Positions 1 through 11,700 of a stretch of DNA of 64,000 bases are shown here, piece by piece. The notes under the pieces are model-generated. The model ran no database searches and was not told the origin of the DNA. It saw only the letters and a list, made by a program, of their open reading frames with translations. Location: positions 7,092,994 to 7,156,993 of the forward strand of contig CM055102.1 of NCBI GenBank assembly GCA_029204225.1. The letters run 5' to 3'. Position numbers and translations under genes: made by a program. Position 1 is the first letter of the stretch. Each line of letters starts with the position of its first letter. This DNA is from Diphasiastrum complanatum (taxonomy: Eukaryota > Streptophyta > Lycopodiopsida > Lycopodiales > Lycopodiaceae).

Positions 1-1
1 T

Positions 2-584
2 ATTAAGGAGCAATCCTCAACTAGTGATGGGAACACTCAACCTAGCTATGAGGATTTCCTCGTGAGTCGGAATGAATGGGATCGTAGGGCAACAAAGGCC
101 CTATGCATGACCAATATGTCGGTCCAAGACCACATAATTTTGCATATTGCATCCACTACTAAACCTAGTGAAGCATGGTCTATCTTACAAAAGATGTTTG
201 AGGCTACTAATGTGATGAGGGTATTGTTTCTTAAGCAAGTCTACTCACCCTTAAAATGTTTGAAAATGAGTCAGTACAACCATTCTTGACGAAGTGTGTG
301 AGCAATTATCAGCAGTTAACGAACCAGTTTCTGAAGTTGATGTAATGACTTTCGATGAGTTTTCAGGGATCCTTATGCAGGAAGAATTAATGCGAAAAGG
401 TTACTCCAAAGGTTCCAAAAGTGAAGATCAAGCTTTGGTGGCCAGATCTACTAGCTCTCGAGGGAGAGATCAAAAGCAAGGAAGAGAGAGAGGGAGAAAT
501 AATGACTCTTCCAAGAATTTTGCTCAACAACAAGGTGAACACAAAGGTGAGAATTCTATCAATTCATCACACATGATACTCTAA
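2..584 (+). pseudogene. Ty1/copia gag remnant
   Basis: Two adjoining frames (62-289 and 294-584) carry the UBN2-type gag pattern of plant copia elements. A helical stretch includes the segment EAWSILQKMFEATN, then a stretch on leucine-rich repeat-free helices, then KGYSKGSKSEDQALVARS followed by an Arg/Gly/Gln-rich basic tail where the zinc knuckle would start. The frame changes at about 290 and no knuckle or protease follows, so this is a truncated, dead copy. Gag would form the cytoplasmic particle that packages the element RNA. The left end is cut by the window edge. After 590 the sequence changes to AT-rich DNA with no coding signal. Confidence 0.75.
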
Positions 585-589
585 TAAGT

Positions 590-1690
590 GCACACATCAA
601 CATAAACATGTCTTTATATTTTTATTATCATGTTCCAATCTGCACCAAAGCAGAATATTTAACTTTTGATCACAATATACAGACCTTAATTTATGGTCAT
701 CAATCTTATCTAAGAATTGAGTACGTGACAATAGTCATCATGCACAAATGCATGTACATAAATTAGTGTATAACATGCTACCTAAAATAAAACTATGTTA
801 AAACAACAAAATTTAGATTCAAGCCACCCTTGGAAAACAAAGATACAATTAATATCTCCCTTACCAAATCACACATAAAAAATAATATTACACTTATTCA
901 AAGTGCAAAATGGTCATCTTGTTGCTGGGCTTTCGGTACTAGTTAAAACTTTAAACTAGCATGACATTTGACCCTCTAAAGTTACCTTTCAAACAAAAGA
1001 GCAATTTTTAACTTTGCTATTCAAATGGCATGCTTTTATAGATTTTGCCTTTAGTACGTACTCAAGACTCATGAGAAGTCATGAACTCATGGGCCACACA
1101 TGAACCCATGGTTTGCACATGGTCCACACAGAAACTGAGAGGTGTTGAAAGACGGGGAGTTTGTGTGCAGGGATCTGAGCGTGGACAATGTTGCGGTTCT
1201 TCTGTATGTAGAATGCGGTGGAGTTCAAGTAGCAACGGTGTCAAATGTTGACAGATTCTACACTCTAGAATCTGTTTACTAGTTCTTTCTTGTTTCTTGT
1301 TTACAAGAACAGTTTTCTACCTGTTAGAGGCTTCATTCTAAGGAGGTAGTCTATTAATCAAAGTAGTAATGTATTACTTGGTACATCTAAAGCAAATTAT
1401 AATGAAGTAGTATATTCATCAAATTAATAATGTACTACGCACAAACCAGATTCTAATAAAGTAGTGCCTCGTCCAATTACTTTTGATGAAATAGTATATT
1501 CTCTTCAAATATTTATTTGTGAGGTTACTAGGTATAGTTTTGAAATTTATATGCTAACAACTTTTTCTTTTTTTATTGTAAAATAAAAGCTGATCTTTCA
1601 TATTCTAATAGGATTGTTAGCTATAAGTGAAGTGACATAAAACTAGGCTCTGAAAACCTCCAAAAATATTCTTATCTTGAATTTCAAATG
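590..1690. other. AT-rich noncoding stretch
   Basis: No open frame with recognisable protein content was seen. Around 1,330-1,510 there is a loose repetition of an AAGTAGTATATTC-like motif. Nothing else can be named here. Confidence 0.5.
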
Positions 1691-1694
1691 TTGT

Positions 1695-1698
<4 letters not shown>

Positions 1699-1742
<44 letters not shown>
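1699..1742. repeat. (GA)n microsatellite
   Basis: About 22 uninterrupted GA units. It is one of five long GA/CT tracts in the window. Confidence 0.97.
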
Positions 1743-1747
<5 letters not shown>

Positions 1748-1970
1748 CACGGGCCTAGTAGTAGCCACACACTTTTTTTTTTTTCAGCTTCGTTGGTTTC
1801 TTGCAATTTCTTAGTTTAGATGGTTTGTTTTATTTGTGCACCAAGTTCTTACAACTTTCAAATCTGGTTTGTTTTTCTTCAAGTTTAACAATGCACTTGT
1901 AGATTATTTATTGAAATTCCTTTAAGAAATCAATTACTAGCAATTTAAAACTTGGTAAAAAGTCAACACC

Positions 1971-2278
1971 ATTTACAACCCTCAATAAGACACATATAAA
2001 ACTTGTAAAAATCAAAATAATTTACAACCCTCAATAAGACTTTGATGTACTTTGATGTACCTTGAAGCTAAGTTTGCAAAAACAAGAAAAATCTAAAAGA
2101 GTAATGATACTTATTGTCGCATGTATGTCTACTTTTTAACCATCAATATAAACGATAAGCAATTCAATGACCGTAACTCACACAATGTTTAGCCGATTTC
2201 TAAACTTTTGGTTTCCAGCTTGTATCCAAAATAGACTATTACCTGCAATTTTAGCCGATTTCTAAACTTTTGGTTTCC
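1971..2278. repeat. Two pairs of short direct repeats
   Basis: A 21-bp sequence at 1,971-1,991 recurs at 2,020-2,040. A 29-bp sequence at 2,188-2,216 (starting TTTAGCCGATTTC) recurs without change at 2,250-2,278, 62 bp away. Both pairs lie upstream of the SDR gene. They look like local slippage or duplication products and not like a named element. Confidence 0.85.
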
Positions 2279-2423
2279 TATGGGTTTTCAAGATCAACTA
2301 ATAAACCTTGGTTCCTTCTTCTTTCAACATCAAGTAATAAATTCTAAAATTAGTTGATAGGACTCTACAGATTTCTGTGCAAGCAGTGACTGTCCTACAA
2401 ACTCACCATTCACCCTTACCCTC

Positions 2424-2430
2424 TTATATG
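2424..2430 (+). promoter_or_regulatory. Possible TATA box of the SDR gene
   Basis: TTATATG in a pyrimidine-rich setting lies about 205 bp upstream of the inferred start codon. This would place transcription start near 2,455 with a 5' UTR of about 175 bp. The call rests on position and sequence only. Confidence 0.3.
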
Positions 2431-2630
2431 AAGTGTGAGCCTTGAGGAGAGGGGCCTTGGATGATGTTAGTTAGCATCAGAGCTGGAGACCTCCTTGCGA
2501 GCTCTCCCACAGGCATTCAGCTCAATTCCAAATACAGAGAAGCATAGCAAAGTGGTTGCTGTAAGCTTCTTCAAATTAGGCAGCTACCACCAACAAAGCT
2601 GCTCTCTCAGGACCAGTGCATACATACGGG

Positions 2631-3747
2631 ATGGGGGGATATGTGAGCTACATGCGTGGAGTTCCTGGAGTCAGTGGTTTCGGCTCCCAATCCACTGCTG
2701 AGGAAGTGACTGCTGGGATTTCGCTGCATTCTCGTACAGCAATCATCACTGGTAATGCATTTTTTTATCTTTCTTTCCTTTTTTCAGATGCCTTTTGTTC
2801 CCTTCATTGTCACTGGCAGTACATTTCCCTTTTTCGGCTTTTTTGCCTCGTTGTTTCCCTCTATTAGCACTGGTAGTGCATTTCATTTCCGTGTTTCTTT
2901 CAGATGCATTGCGTGACCTTCGTTATCACTAGTATTATATTATTATTTTTGTATTCCGTATGTTTTCCCTTCGTACCACTGGTCGTGCATTTCTTTCTGT
3001 TTGCCAATGCCTTGTGTTCCATTTTTCCTGAAACATAAAGAAATTGGCGTGCTATTGTACTGTTCATTTTTTAAGTGTATGAAATTGTGCAAAGATTGGC
3101 ATTCCTTAGGAGTTTATCGGTTGCCACAGATTCCTTTTGTACATTCTTTCTTCAAAAAATTTCTTTAAAACAAATGCAAACCAGATTACAACTTTTTAAA
3201 AGTGACATGTTGATAGATTATGAATCTTGAAATTTGTGAATTTTTGGAAAGCAAATTGCGGCCCATAGATAGTCCAAAAACAGCTTCGAGGATGATACTG
3301 CCTATCGAAAGTAAAAAAAGTGTGGGCTGTTTAGTAAAAAAGGTGTTTTACCAATTATTTACCGTTGGAAAAAAAAATGTCAGTGACCTTTCCAACGGAT
3401 TCAATGGCCATTTAATAATGCCTAGCAACCTCACGATAATTCTAAGACTGTCTTACCATGCTGAAAGCTTACAAAAAATCGTTCTATGGTTAATTGTGGC
3501 ATCACATGCTTACAGGGGCTAATGGAGGATTAGGATTTGAGACAGCAAGGGTTCTTGCCAGCCGAGGTGCTCATGTAATAATGGCTTGTAGAAATATGAA
3601 GGCAGCTGAGGATGCAAAACACTTAATCTTGAAGGAAAACCCTGCAGCGCAGCTAGACACTTTACATCTGGATCTGGGCTCCCTAGCCTCTGTGAAGAAA
3701 TTTGCAAACCAATTCCTGTCTCTTCGGCTTCCTCTCAATATTCTCAT
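2631..3747 (+). CDS. Short-chain dehydrogenase/reductase, TIC32-like, first two exons
   Basis: Exon 1 is 2,631-2,751 and exon 2 is 3,516-3,747, joined by a GT-AG intron in phase 1. Exon 1 begins at an ATG followed by G and encodes about 40 residues containing [11 protein letters not shown], the N-terminal signature of plant TIC32/retinol-dehydrogenase-like SDRs. The splice falls inside the Rossmann TGxxxGxG loop: TAIITG continues as [20 protein letters not shown]. Exon 2 then gives the strand and acidic region [12 protein letters not shown] and ends at LNIL, just before the expected NNAG motif; the donor is GTAGGT at 3,748. The catalytic YxxxK would lie in later exons, which I did not find in the following 3 kb. 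These enzymes reduce or oxidise small substrates with NAD(P)H; the chloroplast member TIC32 is tied to protein import. Either a later intron is very long and filled with transposons, or the gene is truncated. No stop interrupts the two exons. Confidence 0.85.
2745..2990 (+). repeat. Tandem repeats at the start of intron 1, built on the splice-donor sequence
   Basis: The exon-end/donor sequence ATCACTGGTAATGCAT at 2,745 recurs in degenerate form at 2,809, 2,866, 2,925 and 2,975, spaced 50-64 bp. T-rich spacers, some with TTTCAGATGC, lie between the copies. Several copies keep a GT at the donor position. Confidence 0.7.
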
Positions 3748-5353
3748 GTAGGTAACTCCACAATTTTTCAAGAACTGAGTCAAAATAAGCATGCAACTTT
3801 TCTTCCAGGCTCTTTTGAGTTTGGTTGTTCTTTTGAATCTCTTTCAATGCTGCCTAGTTTGAACTTTTCTACTAGCGTCTTATTTTCTTTTCTGTGTATT
3901 TCTGTTTCTTTACTGTGTAAATGTGAACCTATGCCACCTGGAAGTTGGATCTAGGCGTTATTGTCCTGAGACTTTGTGATGTATAGCTGGCTTAACATCA
4001 CTACCCGTGAATGATAACCAACAATGTTGGTTTTACCGATCCTTTCATTTTCGGCTTCAATTGTAAACATGTTGTAGAATCAGTTAGCAGTGATATGTAT
4101 AATAACTGACTTAGTCGGGGCCCACTGCCTCAGTAGTTCAGTCCAATTCCCTGATAAGTTCATAAATTGGTTAGACGTATTGCTTAATTCATTGGAACGT
4201 GAGATTAATAGTTTTAGACACATGTTAATATATGCCAGGCGATGTAAAGTCTGTGTGTTTAAGTTTCAGAATAAAATAGTGATTCTAGAGAGCAATTGTA
4301 CAATTCAAACATAAGAATTATGTTCGAATATAATAACTAAATAAAGCCTTAGTTCAATTTACGGTAGAACGAATACTGCTGTAGTTAACCAAGTGTCTAA
4401 CCTATTCGACAATCAACAACTTATCTCTAAGTGCAAGACACTCGACTAACAACAGAAGACATGCAATGAAGAGACACCGTTCATCCGTTGCGGTGCATTA
4501 TAGTTCATATTTTTGCTCTTATCATTTTTCCTTAACCATTTCTTTCATGTTTTTTTGTTCGTGTTTCAATGATATGCTGATTTATGATATTTTATCAGTT
4601 CTAATTCATGTATTTCATTGAAAAGTAGCTGCTTGAACGTTGGCTATGGCCACACACAGCCAAATTTACATCTTGATTCAGTCAGAACAGTTAGTAGCTA
4701 CAATTTGATCAATTGTCAAACTATTGACAAAGTCCGACACGAAGTATTTCTCATTGTGGATTGGAAGATACAGGTGCTCCTAGAAGAGAAGGGATTGTGG
4801 TGAATTTTGACAGATGATTATATAAAAGCTGAAGGTAACGAAAACATTATGGCTCATACACAATAAAGGAGAAAACCACATATGCTGCTATCTGTTTGTG
4901 TTTTGCAGATTTCTTCCCTCAAGACCGATTCAGACAGCAAGAACTACAAGAGAAGTGATGGAAAATTTATTCAGCACTTGACGAAGAATCTTGTCAACCA
5001 TCTGTATCATAGTTGCAGCCTGTGATCTGTAATGCCATCCGGGAATTAGGATTAGGGTTTTCCGGAAATCAAATGTTTTCTGCTTCTATCATTTTGGACA
5101 GATATTCTCCACTTTTTAAATAAGACCTTTTAGTTCTTTCTCAAAAGTACCATCTTGTGACAGGCATAACAAAATACTGCCTTCATTTGACACTTTGAAA
5201 TACCAATGAGAGACAATACTTGGTCAGTCTAAGAATGCATTTGTCAAAGGAAGCTTGAAGGGATCAGGGAGTGTGGAGTTCTTAAACCGATTAGCCCATG
5301 TCATTATTTCCTCTTTGTGGTTATGAACTTCACATTGTAGTAGCTCAAGTTCA
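3748..5353. other. Intron-like or intergenic DNA after SDR exon 2
   Basis: AT-rich sequence. I searched for the next SDR exon, expected to begin by completing Asn-Asn-Ala-Gly, and did not find it. No transposon coding sequence is visible in this part. Confidence 0.45.
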
Positions 5354-5680
5354 GTTTTTGAATGCACTTACACCTTCATAGAAGTTGATATTCCCTTTCG
5401 TGTTTTTCATTCTTTCTTGTAAGTGGTGGTGGTCTTCTCTTAAAGCTTGAATCCTTTTCCTTAATGCTTAATTTTTGGCTTCTAAGTTTTTATGGGACAC
5501 CTTCAAGTTGTCCTTTTCAATGGCCATCACTTTGAAGTTTTGTTCAAACTGGTCCATCCTTTCCAGAACTGAAATGTATCGTTGTTGCAATTTTGTAATC
5601 TTGAAGCTATTAGTTTTTGGATTCCTACTATTGAGGGAAATCAATGTGTTGTTCGTTGTTATGTAGCCCCAACTTGCTTA
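5354..5680 (-). pseudogene. Coiled-coil fragment, probably from a retroelement accessory ORF
   Basis: Read on minus, the frame is open except for one stop and gives a heptad-like stretch including KLQQRYISVLERMDQFEQ and ALRKRIQALREDHHHLQER. The piece KLQQRYISVLE resembles KLQQSYLASVE in the accessory ORF of gypsy family B near 39,300. I infer a stray fragment of that accessory-ORF type. It lies downstream of SDR exon 2, so it may sit in an SDR intron. No LTR is seen next to it. Confidence 0.45.
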
Positions 5681-5775
5681 GAAGGTTCACTAGTGAAGTT
5701 TTAAGCAAGTAAATGATTCATCTGTCAAGACTAGAATAAAAGAAGGCAAAGCAGATGTGAGAAGATGAGAGTTTT

Positions 5776-5779
<4 letters not shown>

Positions 5780-5820
<41 letters not shown>
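5780..5820. repeat. (GA)n microsatellite
   Basis: About 20 GA units. Frames through it encode only Arg-Glu or Ser-Leu repeats and are not genes. Confidence 0.97.
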
Positions 5821-5824
<4 letters not shown>

Positions 5825-6420
5825 AAGTTTTCTGTACTCTGAAGAAACAATGCAGGAACCGTATCTGCGACCTTCCAGCTTTCGGAGGATAACATTGAAT
5901 GAACATTTGCAACAAATCACATTGGTGAGGTTTGGTTTGACTTTCTTCCTTCCTTCATCAAAAACTATGTTACAGAAACTTTGATGTCTACTCCTAATTG
6001 TTAATTTGAAACTTTTTGGATTTTCATGCATATTTTTTTAAGGTACTTTGGTATTAAAAGTACACAACAATTTCCATCCTAACCTAGGATGAATCAAGAA
6101 TTTTTGAAAGCAAATGTTTGCAAAGCTTTTTGGCCTGCTTTGGCATGTTTGCAAATTGAAGCTTTCAAACATTTCCTGGTTACCATGGTTACAGCCACTG
6201 AATTAAACAGCCTATCAAATTCATCTTCTCCTTGTCATGAGAATCTGAATTTCTGTCTGTATTTTCAGCCATCATAGTACTATAAACGGTCACCACTTTT
6301 AATCCAACAAGGGATGAGGCTTGGGTTCCATGTATTGAGGGTTAACTTTCATGTGTCTAATTAAATCTTAGTAGATTTAAAGAAGCAGGCGCATAATCTA
6401 CTTCTACTATGCACTAACTT
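5821..6420. other. Noncoding stretch
   Basis: No gene or element signature seen between the GA tract and the copia LTR. Confidence 0.4.
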
Positions 6421-6833
6421 TGTTGGACATGTGAGTATAATGCTTCAATCTAGGTCATTGTTGCAATCCATTAAGTTACACTTCCAAGTTTCAATAGTTC
6501 TTTGCCATAGAATGGTGGGATTGAAGGTGTCATTGGAAAGTTGATCGAACAACATGCCAATGGCTGAAATTTGTTGCTTTCATTTATACAGTGCGTGTTA
6601 GTAAGTTGATAGAGAGTCGGAACACACGTCTCGTAATGGAGACCGAATTGCCATGCAGCAGTATCTTCCAAAATTAGACTATTTATATGTACTCTATTTC
6701 TCTCTCTTGTGAATACACTTTATAGATAAGCTTCTTGGGGTTGGTGTGTGCTCTCTCCTTATGGTTTGATGAATTTGAGTTGATGATTAAGCTATGCTAG
6801 TTACTTTCATAACTGCTAGATTGATCCTTAACA
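6421..6833 (+). mobile_element. copia LTR (413 bp)
   Basis: Begins TGTTGGACATG and ends in TTAACA, immediately followed by a perfect copia primer site. A TATA-like TTTATATG sits near 6,680, consistent with an LTR promoter. No matching 3' LTR was found in the window. Confidence 0.7.
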
Positions 6834-6845
6834 TGGTATCAGAGC
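6834..6845 (+). promoter_or_regulatory. Primer binding site, initiator Met-tRNA
   Basis: TGGTATCAGAGC is the classical copia minus-strand primer site and abuts the LTR end. Confidence 0.9.
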
Positions 6846-6861
6846 TTGGGTTGGAGGCGGT

Positions 6862-7285
6862 TTGACTAAAGTTGGCTGCACAGCAGTTTTCTGGCAGAAT
6901 AGAAGTCCAACAGTTGCCGTACAAAATTGTACTCTTGAGGAAGCATTTAGCGGAAGAAACCAAGACTGGATGGTCTATGAGTTTTTGGATGTAGGGTATA
7001 TGTCTATATTCCTAAGAGTGAGAGGAGCAAGATGCAAGCAAAAGCCTTTAAATGCATCTTCCCAGGTTATGATGAACAAACCAAGGGATATCGTTGCTAT
7101 GATCCAGTGGGTCGATGCATGCACATTAGTAGAGATGTGGTATTTGATGAAGTTAATCTATCGAAGATCCTCATGGAGGATGAAGCTGCACAACCACCAC
7201 AAAGTTAACCCATGGTTGAAGATGAAGGACATGGAACACCTCCTATCAATGAGGATAGATGGAGGAGAGACAAACCCTTTGGCAC
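6862..7285 (+). pseudogene. copia integrase C-terminal fragment
   Basis: Translation in shifting frames gives NRSPTVAVQNCTLEEAFSG, then a VFGC region, then KAFKCIFPGYDEQTKGYR and SRDVVFDE. These are the hallmark segments at the end of the integrase core and the linker before reverse transcriptase in copia pol. The fragment begins only some 15-20 bp after the primer site, so gag, protease and most of integrase are deleted. Several stops and frame changes are present. At about 7,285 it meets the oppositely oriented copia. Confidence 0.8.
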
Positions 7286-7385
7286 CGAATACTTTTCTTT
7301 CGGTGTTCGGGGTATGTTTGCCCTTCGCTTCGTCACCTTCGCGACAAAGTTGTAGGAGTTCACAATTTCTGACACTCCCTCTTGA
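7286..7385 (-). mobile_element. Polypurine tract and start of a copia 3' LTR
   Basis: On minus, CAAGAGGGAG (7,375-7,384) is followed by TGTCAGAAATTG at 7,374, the usual polypurine-tract/LTR arrangement after RNase H. Only about 90 bp of LTR remain before the junction with the plus-strand copia. Confidence 0.55.
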
Positions 7386-8382
7386 ACCTTGCAACTTTGT
7401 ATTTAATCCAATTGCTTTTCTTTGCCTTGCGAAGAGTGGTTTGTCGAGCGGCTTCATGAGCAAATCTGCAATCATGTCTTCAGGTTTTATGTACTGAACT
7501 TTGAGCTCTCCTTTCAAGATCAAGTCTCAAAAATGATGGTACTTCAAAGGTATATGGTTTGTCTTTGAATGGAAAACTGGATCTTGGGACAAATATATGG
7601 CACTTTGAGAATCCATCATTATCATGCATGGTTCTCTTTGTAGTATGCCAACTGCTTCCAACATCATCTGCAACCATACTACCTCGTTCGCCATCTTTGA
7701 AGCTGTGACATATTCAGCTTTGCATGAAGATTGAGCCACCAAGGTTTGTTTCTTGCATGTCCAGCTGATTGCTGCTCCGCACACAATCGAACATCCTCCT
7801 GTCACGGACTTGTTGTCGTCTTTGCAGCTCGCCCAACTTGCATCACTGTAGTGTTGCAGTTCGAATCCTTTGTCTTCTTTGTTTGCTTTGTAGATTAATC
7901 CCATGTTTTGGGTACCCTTCAGATATTGCAGAATTCGTTTCGCCATTTGCCAATGTGTCATGCCAGGATTCGAAGAGAATTGGCTTAAAGCATAGACAGA
8001 GAAGGCCAAATCGAGTCTGGTACAAATTGTGAGGTACATCAGACTACCAATAGGTATTGGTAGGGTATACCTTCCATTTTCTGTCTCTCCTCATCTGTAT
8101 TCGGACAATCCTATTTCTTTAGTCTGGCTCCAACTATCATTGGTGTGGCCCTTTTTTTGCAGTCAATCATTCGGTATTGCTTCAACACTTTCTCGGCGTC
8201 CTCTGACTGACTCAGATGCATTTCTCTTCTCATTCGATTTCTTCTGATTTCCAGCCCAAGGCATTTTGTTGCTTCTCCTAGATCTATGATTTCATAACTT
8301 TTAGAAATTTGACTCTTCGTTTTCTTGATTAGCATCAAGAAATTTCCTATCATTAGGGAGTCATCTACAAATATAGTCCCCT
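7375..8382 (-). pseudogene. copia reverse transcriptase C-terminus and RNase H
   Basis: On minus the order is FVDDSLMIG (the RT active-site box, FVDD form) near 8,360, then DLGEATKCLGLEI, TRLDLAFSVYALSQFSSNP, LKGTQNMGL, and RNase H with YSDASWASCKDDNKSVTG, ISWTCKKQTLVAQSSCKAEY and a final ADLLMKPL segment near 7,450. The frame breaks at about 8,100, 8,040 and 7,525. The gene is cut on the RT side exactly at the FVDD box, where LTR sequence of another element begins. The same family occurs on plus at 60.8-63.0 kb with about the same residues. Confidence 0.88.
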
Positions 8383-8713
8383 CAATCCTATTGGCTAATA
8401 TTCACATTGATCCTATCCATTCATCTTGGACCCAACTTGATCCAAGGGTCCACAAAAAGTACATTGGAAATCACAAGATTCATGTTTGTCCAAAATTGGA
8501 CCCAACTCTAAAAAGTAAACTCTAAGTTTAAAATTGACTTTGGGCCTCAAGTTTTATTTTAATTACAAAGGCCCAAGTCTATTTTACTTTATTTACACTT
8601 TGGCTTGCATGCTCATTGGGCCATGGGCTTATACGCGCAGGATGCCATGCCCTCACAACACATTTTATTGGACGAATTTATTTATTTACACTTTGTTGGG
8701 AATACCCCCAACA
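8383..8713 (-). mobile_element. Gypsy family A LTR, truncated
   Basis: On minus it starts TGTTGGGGGTATTCCCAACA, a near palindrome typical of plant gypsy LTR ends. It contains repeated GGGCC-type segments and is cut by the copia at 8,382. The start and the 45 bp before it match the LTR at 19,268 on plus, including GGGACCGGCACTACTT, which marks both as one LTR family. Confidence 0.7.
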
Positions 8714-8759
8714 GGACCCACGGCTTGAAGTAGTGCCGGTCCCTCGGCACTCTGTCGGT

Positions 8760-11700
8760 TTAGTATAGCGTCCGCTTTGCCCACCTCTGGTAGATCAGGT
8801 AGCCCGTAACGTCTTCCATGAAGTTGAGACAGTTCAGTTTCTTTGAGTCCTTGGGCTTGTGGAAGGACTTGTGGACTCCTGTCAGCCATTCTTGCTCGAC
8901 CCATGCTTGGAATCGGCGCGTCCAAGGATCTCCAAAGAATGCAGCTCGGTAATATACACAAGCGACTGACAGCTGATCTTCGACTTTGTTGGAAGCTAGC
9001 GCCTTATTAGGATCAAAGAATATTGAGGGAAGAAAATCATCCCATTTTGTTTCAATGCCCATTAAATGTTCTAAGTCCCAGGCGTAAGTGGTTGTCGCGC
9101 GGACTGTTGGACCAGGGCAGTTGATATATTGATTTGCGAACGTGGTGAGAGCCCTTCTAGCATCTACATCCGTAGTCCACCCATATTCTGATGGTATGAT
9201 TGGCCAATTAAAATTTTGCAATGTGAACTTGTCCAGAGGGGTGCCGCATTCCGCCCATTTGGATCGTCGTGTACATGGCAGAAAGTGCGCGTTCACCCGT
9301 AGTTGTTGTGGACTCATCATGTAGGCCCTGATGGCCGCAAGGTCTCTTTCGAACAACTGCTGACGCCATCTGGTTGTGGTTGGAAGGCGGATAATGCTTG
9401 CAGTTCTTTGCCCTTTAATGTCCGAGCAGAAAACGATATCTATCAGCCGCCTCTTGATGACTCGTGGAGATACTTTGATAGGAATTCGTTGATTTTCTCC
9501 TCCACGGACGTTGGTCTTCGGAAGGCCCGGCTGGCAGATATCGTACGCGAACCTCTGGATGATGTGGCTTGGCTTTGGCTTGTATCTGCGCCTTGGCCCT
9601 GGTCTCACGTCTTAGCAGCCGTATCCGTTTGTCTTTGGTCTTGGACTTCGGACCCTTGATCTTGGGTAAATCTCCATGCTGCCTGTTGGCTTTGGTCTTG
9701 GCTGGTACGTTTCCATGAATTTTTGGCAAGCCTTGAGGGCTTGTTTGGCCTAGGCGAGCTCGTGAGTTGCACTTGCCCAATATTTGTTGAACTCTGCTTG
9801 GTAGCTATTTAAGATTTGGCTATAAACCTGCACCTGACGCCGAAGAAGATTCATTTCTGATTGAGAGAGCGGGCTTGAGTCTGGTGCAGGTTGAGCTAAC
9901 CAGACGAGCTTTTCATCTTGTAGGACTTTGATCTCCGTCCCCAAGCGCGTATTCTCTGCTTCCAAAAGGTTTAGTTGCGTCTGGATGGGAGCAAGCCGTT
10001 GGGATGCTTCAGATTGAAGCTCCTGCACCTTCGTGGAGGCCTCTGTCAGCGCTTTGGAGAGGCTTTGGATATAATTATTGAGGCCTTCCTTGTTTTGCTG
10101 CAGCTTGGCGATCTCCTGGTGCCCTTCTTGTTCATGTTGCTGAGTCAAAATCAGCTTGTGCTGCAGCTTGGTGAGTTATGCTCGCAGTTGTGTGTTGCTT
10201 GTTGCCAGGTGTAGTACCCTGATTTCCAAGATAGCTTTGGCCGCTACCGCATCCAGGATGTATTTCCCAAGAGTCTGGTACGCCGTCGTTAGGTATGTGG
10301 GAGCAGCCGGTACACTGGCACTGGTAGGGGCTTGTGTTGTATCGGCGCCGACGACTTGTGGGGTACCGTCATCATCATCTTCTATCAGGTTCTCATTGGA
10401 CCTGATGCCATCTGGGGCAGTAGGATCAGCCCAATCTAGCGATGGTATGAAAATTGTTTGGACAAATGCGTCATCAAACAACGGTTGGTTGCCCTCGGCA
10501 ACCTTTGTTGGCGAAGCAGGTGGGGTTTGAGAAGCAACTGTGAAAACGGGGTTGAGGACTGTTTGTCCAAATGAGAGGATGGGAAGAATAGAGGGGAACT
10601 GAAGGGTGGTGTGGAGTATGGAAGAAAGTGAGGATGGAGCAGAAAGTGTCTGACGTGAGAGTGAAAAATTGATGACTTGCATCCACGCTAGAGTGTTTGG
10701 AGACAATTGAGAATCAAAAGGATTGAGTGGAATGGAAGCAACAGTGGTGGCAGGAGTGATGGAGGATGCGATGGTGATGGACGGAGTGGTGGATAATGGA
10801 ACAAAGATAGGAGTGGTATCAACAAAGGAAACGAGGATGGACACAAAAATAGTTGTGGATGAAACAAGAAGAGAGGGAGCGACAACAGAGATCAGAGTGG
10901 GGAGTTGCACGGAAGAAGAAGTGGCGGTGGTTGATGGAGTGGTTAGTGCGGTAGTGGAGGCGCGTCTTGGGGTAGCAGGTGGAGATGAGGATGTAGAGGC
11001 AGCGCCACACATTCGTTTGCTGGCCGTTCTGTTAATAACTGCAAGTTGGGAGGAGGTGGATGTTTGGGATGGCAGATAAAGGTTAGTGTGTGGCACTTGG
11101 GTGGACAAAAAGGATGAGCATTGGAAACCGCGCACTTTTGCCTTGAGAAGTGCATAGGCAAAGTTACACAAGAGGGGGCCTGTTGCGATACGCTCACGGT
11201 TGTTGGGTTTGATGGAGTTGGTTAGTTCACGAATAAGGAAGCTATGCCAATCGTATGGCACAATTGAGAGGCCAGGGAATTCCAGAAAGGCTTCCACTAT
11301 TTGACTCAGCAACTTAGACTGGATTCTGTCCTTGCGAAATGTTGAAATAACCAGAAAGTTAGTCAACAGATGCGTCGCTGTCTGAATGACGGGTTCTATG
11401 ATAAAAAAAAAATTAAAAATTATTATTAGTCTGGATTGGAATTTCCTGTGCAATTTGGGTGACGAAGCGTTTGATCAGAGTTTTGGCGTGACGATGGGAG
11501 TTGAATTGACAATCACCGGACATAATGCCAATGGTGACCATCGAGTCTGCGTTAATCCTGACCTTGTATGTGGTACCTTGGTACAGGAAGTGGAAGCGAG
11601 TCTTTTCCTCGTCCTAGGTGGCGTAAGCGTGAAGGGCGAGGCCCATGTTAATTTCAGAATGGAAAAGCGCCGAGTAAAAACCCATTGCCTCTAGAAGTGG

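Noticed and set aside
5690-6031. Minus ORF of 113 codons across the GA tract
   Set aside because: Its middle is only a Ser-Leu repeat from the microsatellite, and the flanks show no domain.
7769-8032. Plus ORF of 87 codons
   Set aside because: Antisense of copia RNase H; the same shadow appears inverted at 62,598-62,861.
11386-11694. Plus ORF of 102 codons
   Set aside because: It is the antisense of the accessory ORF of gypsy I, whose frame is supported by similarity to other copies.
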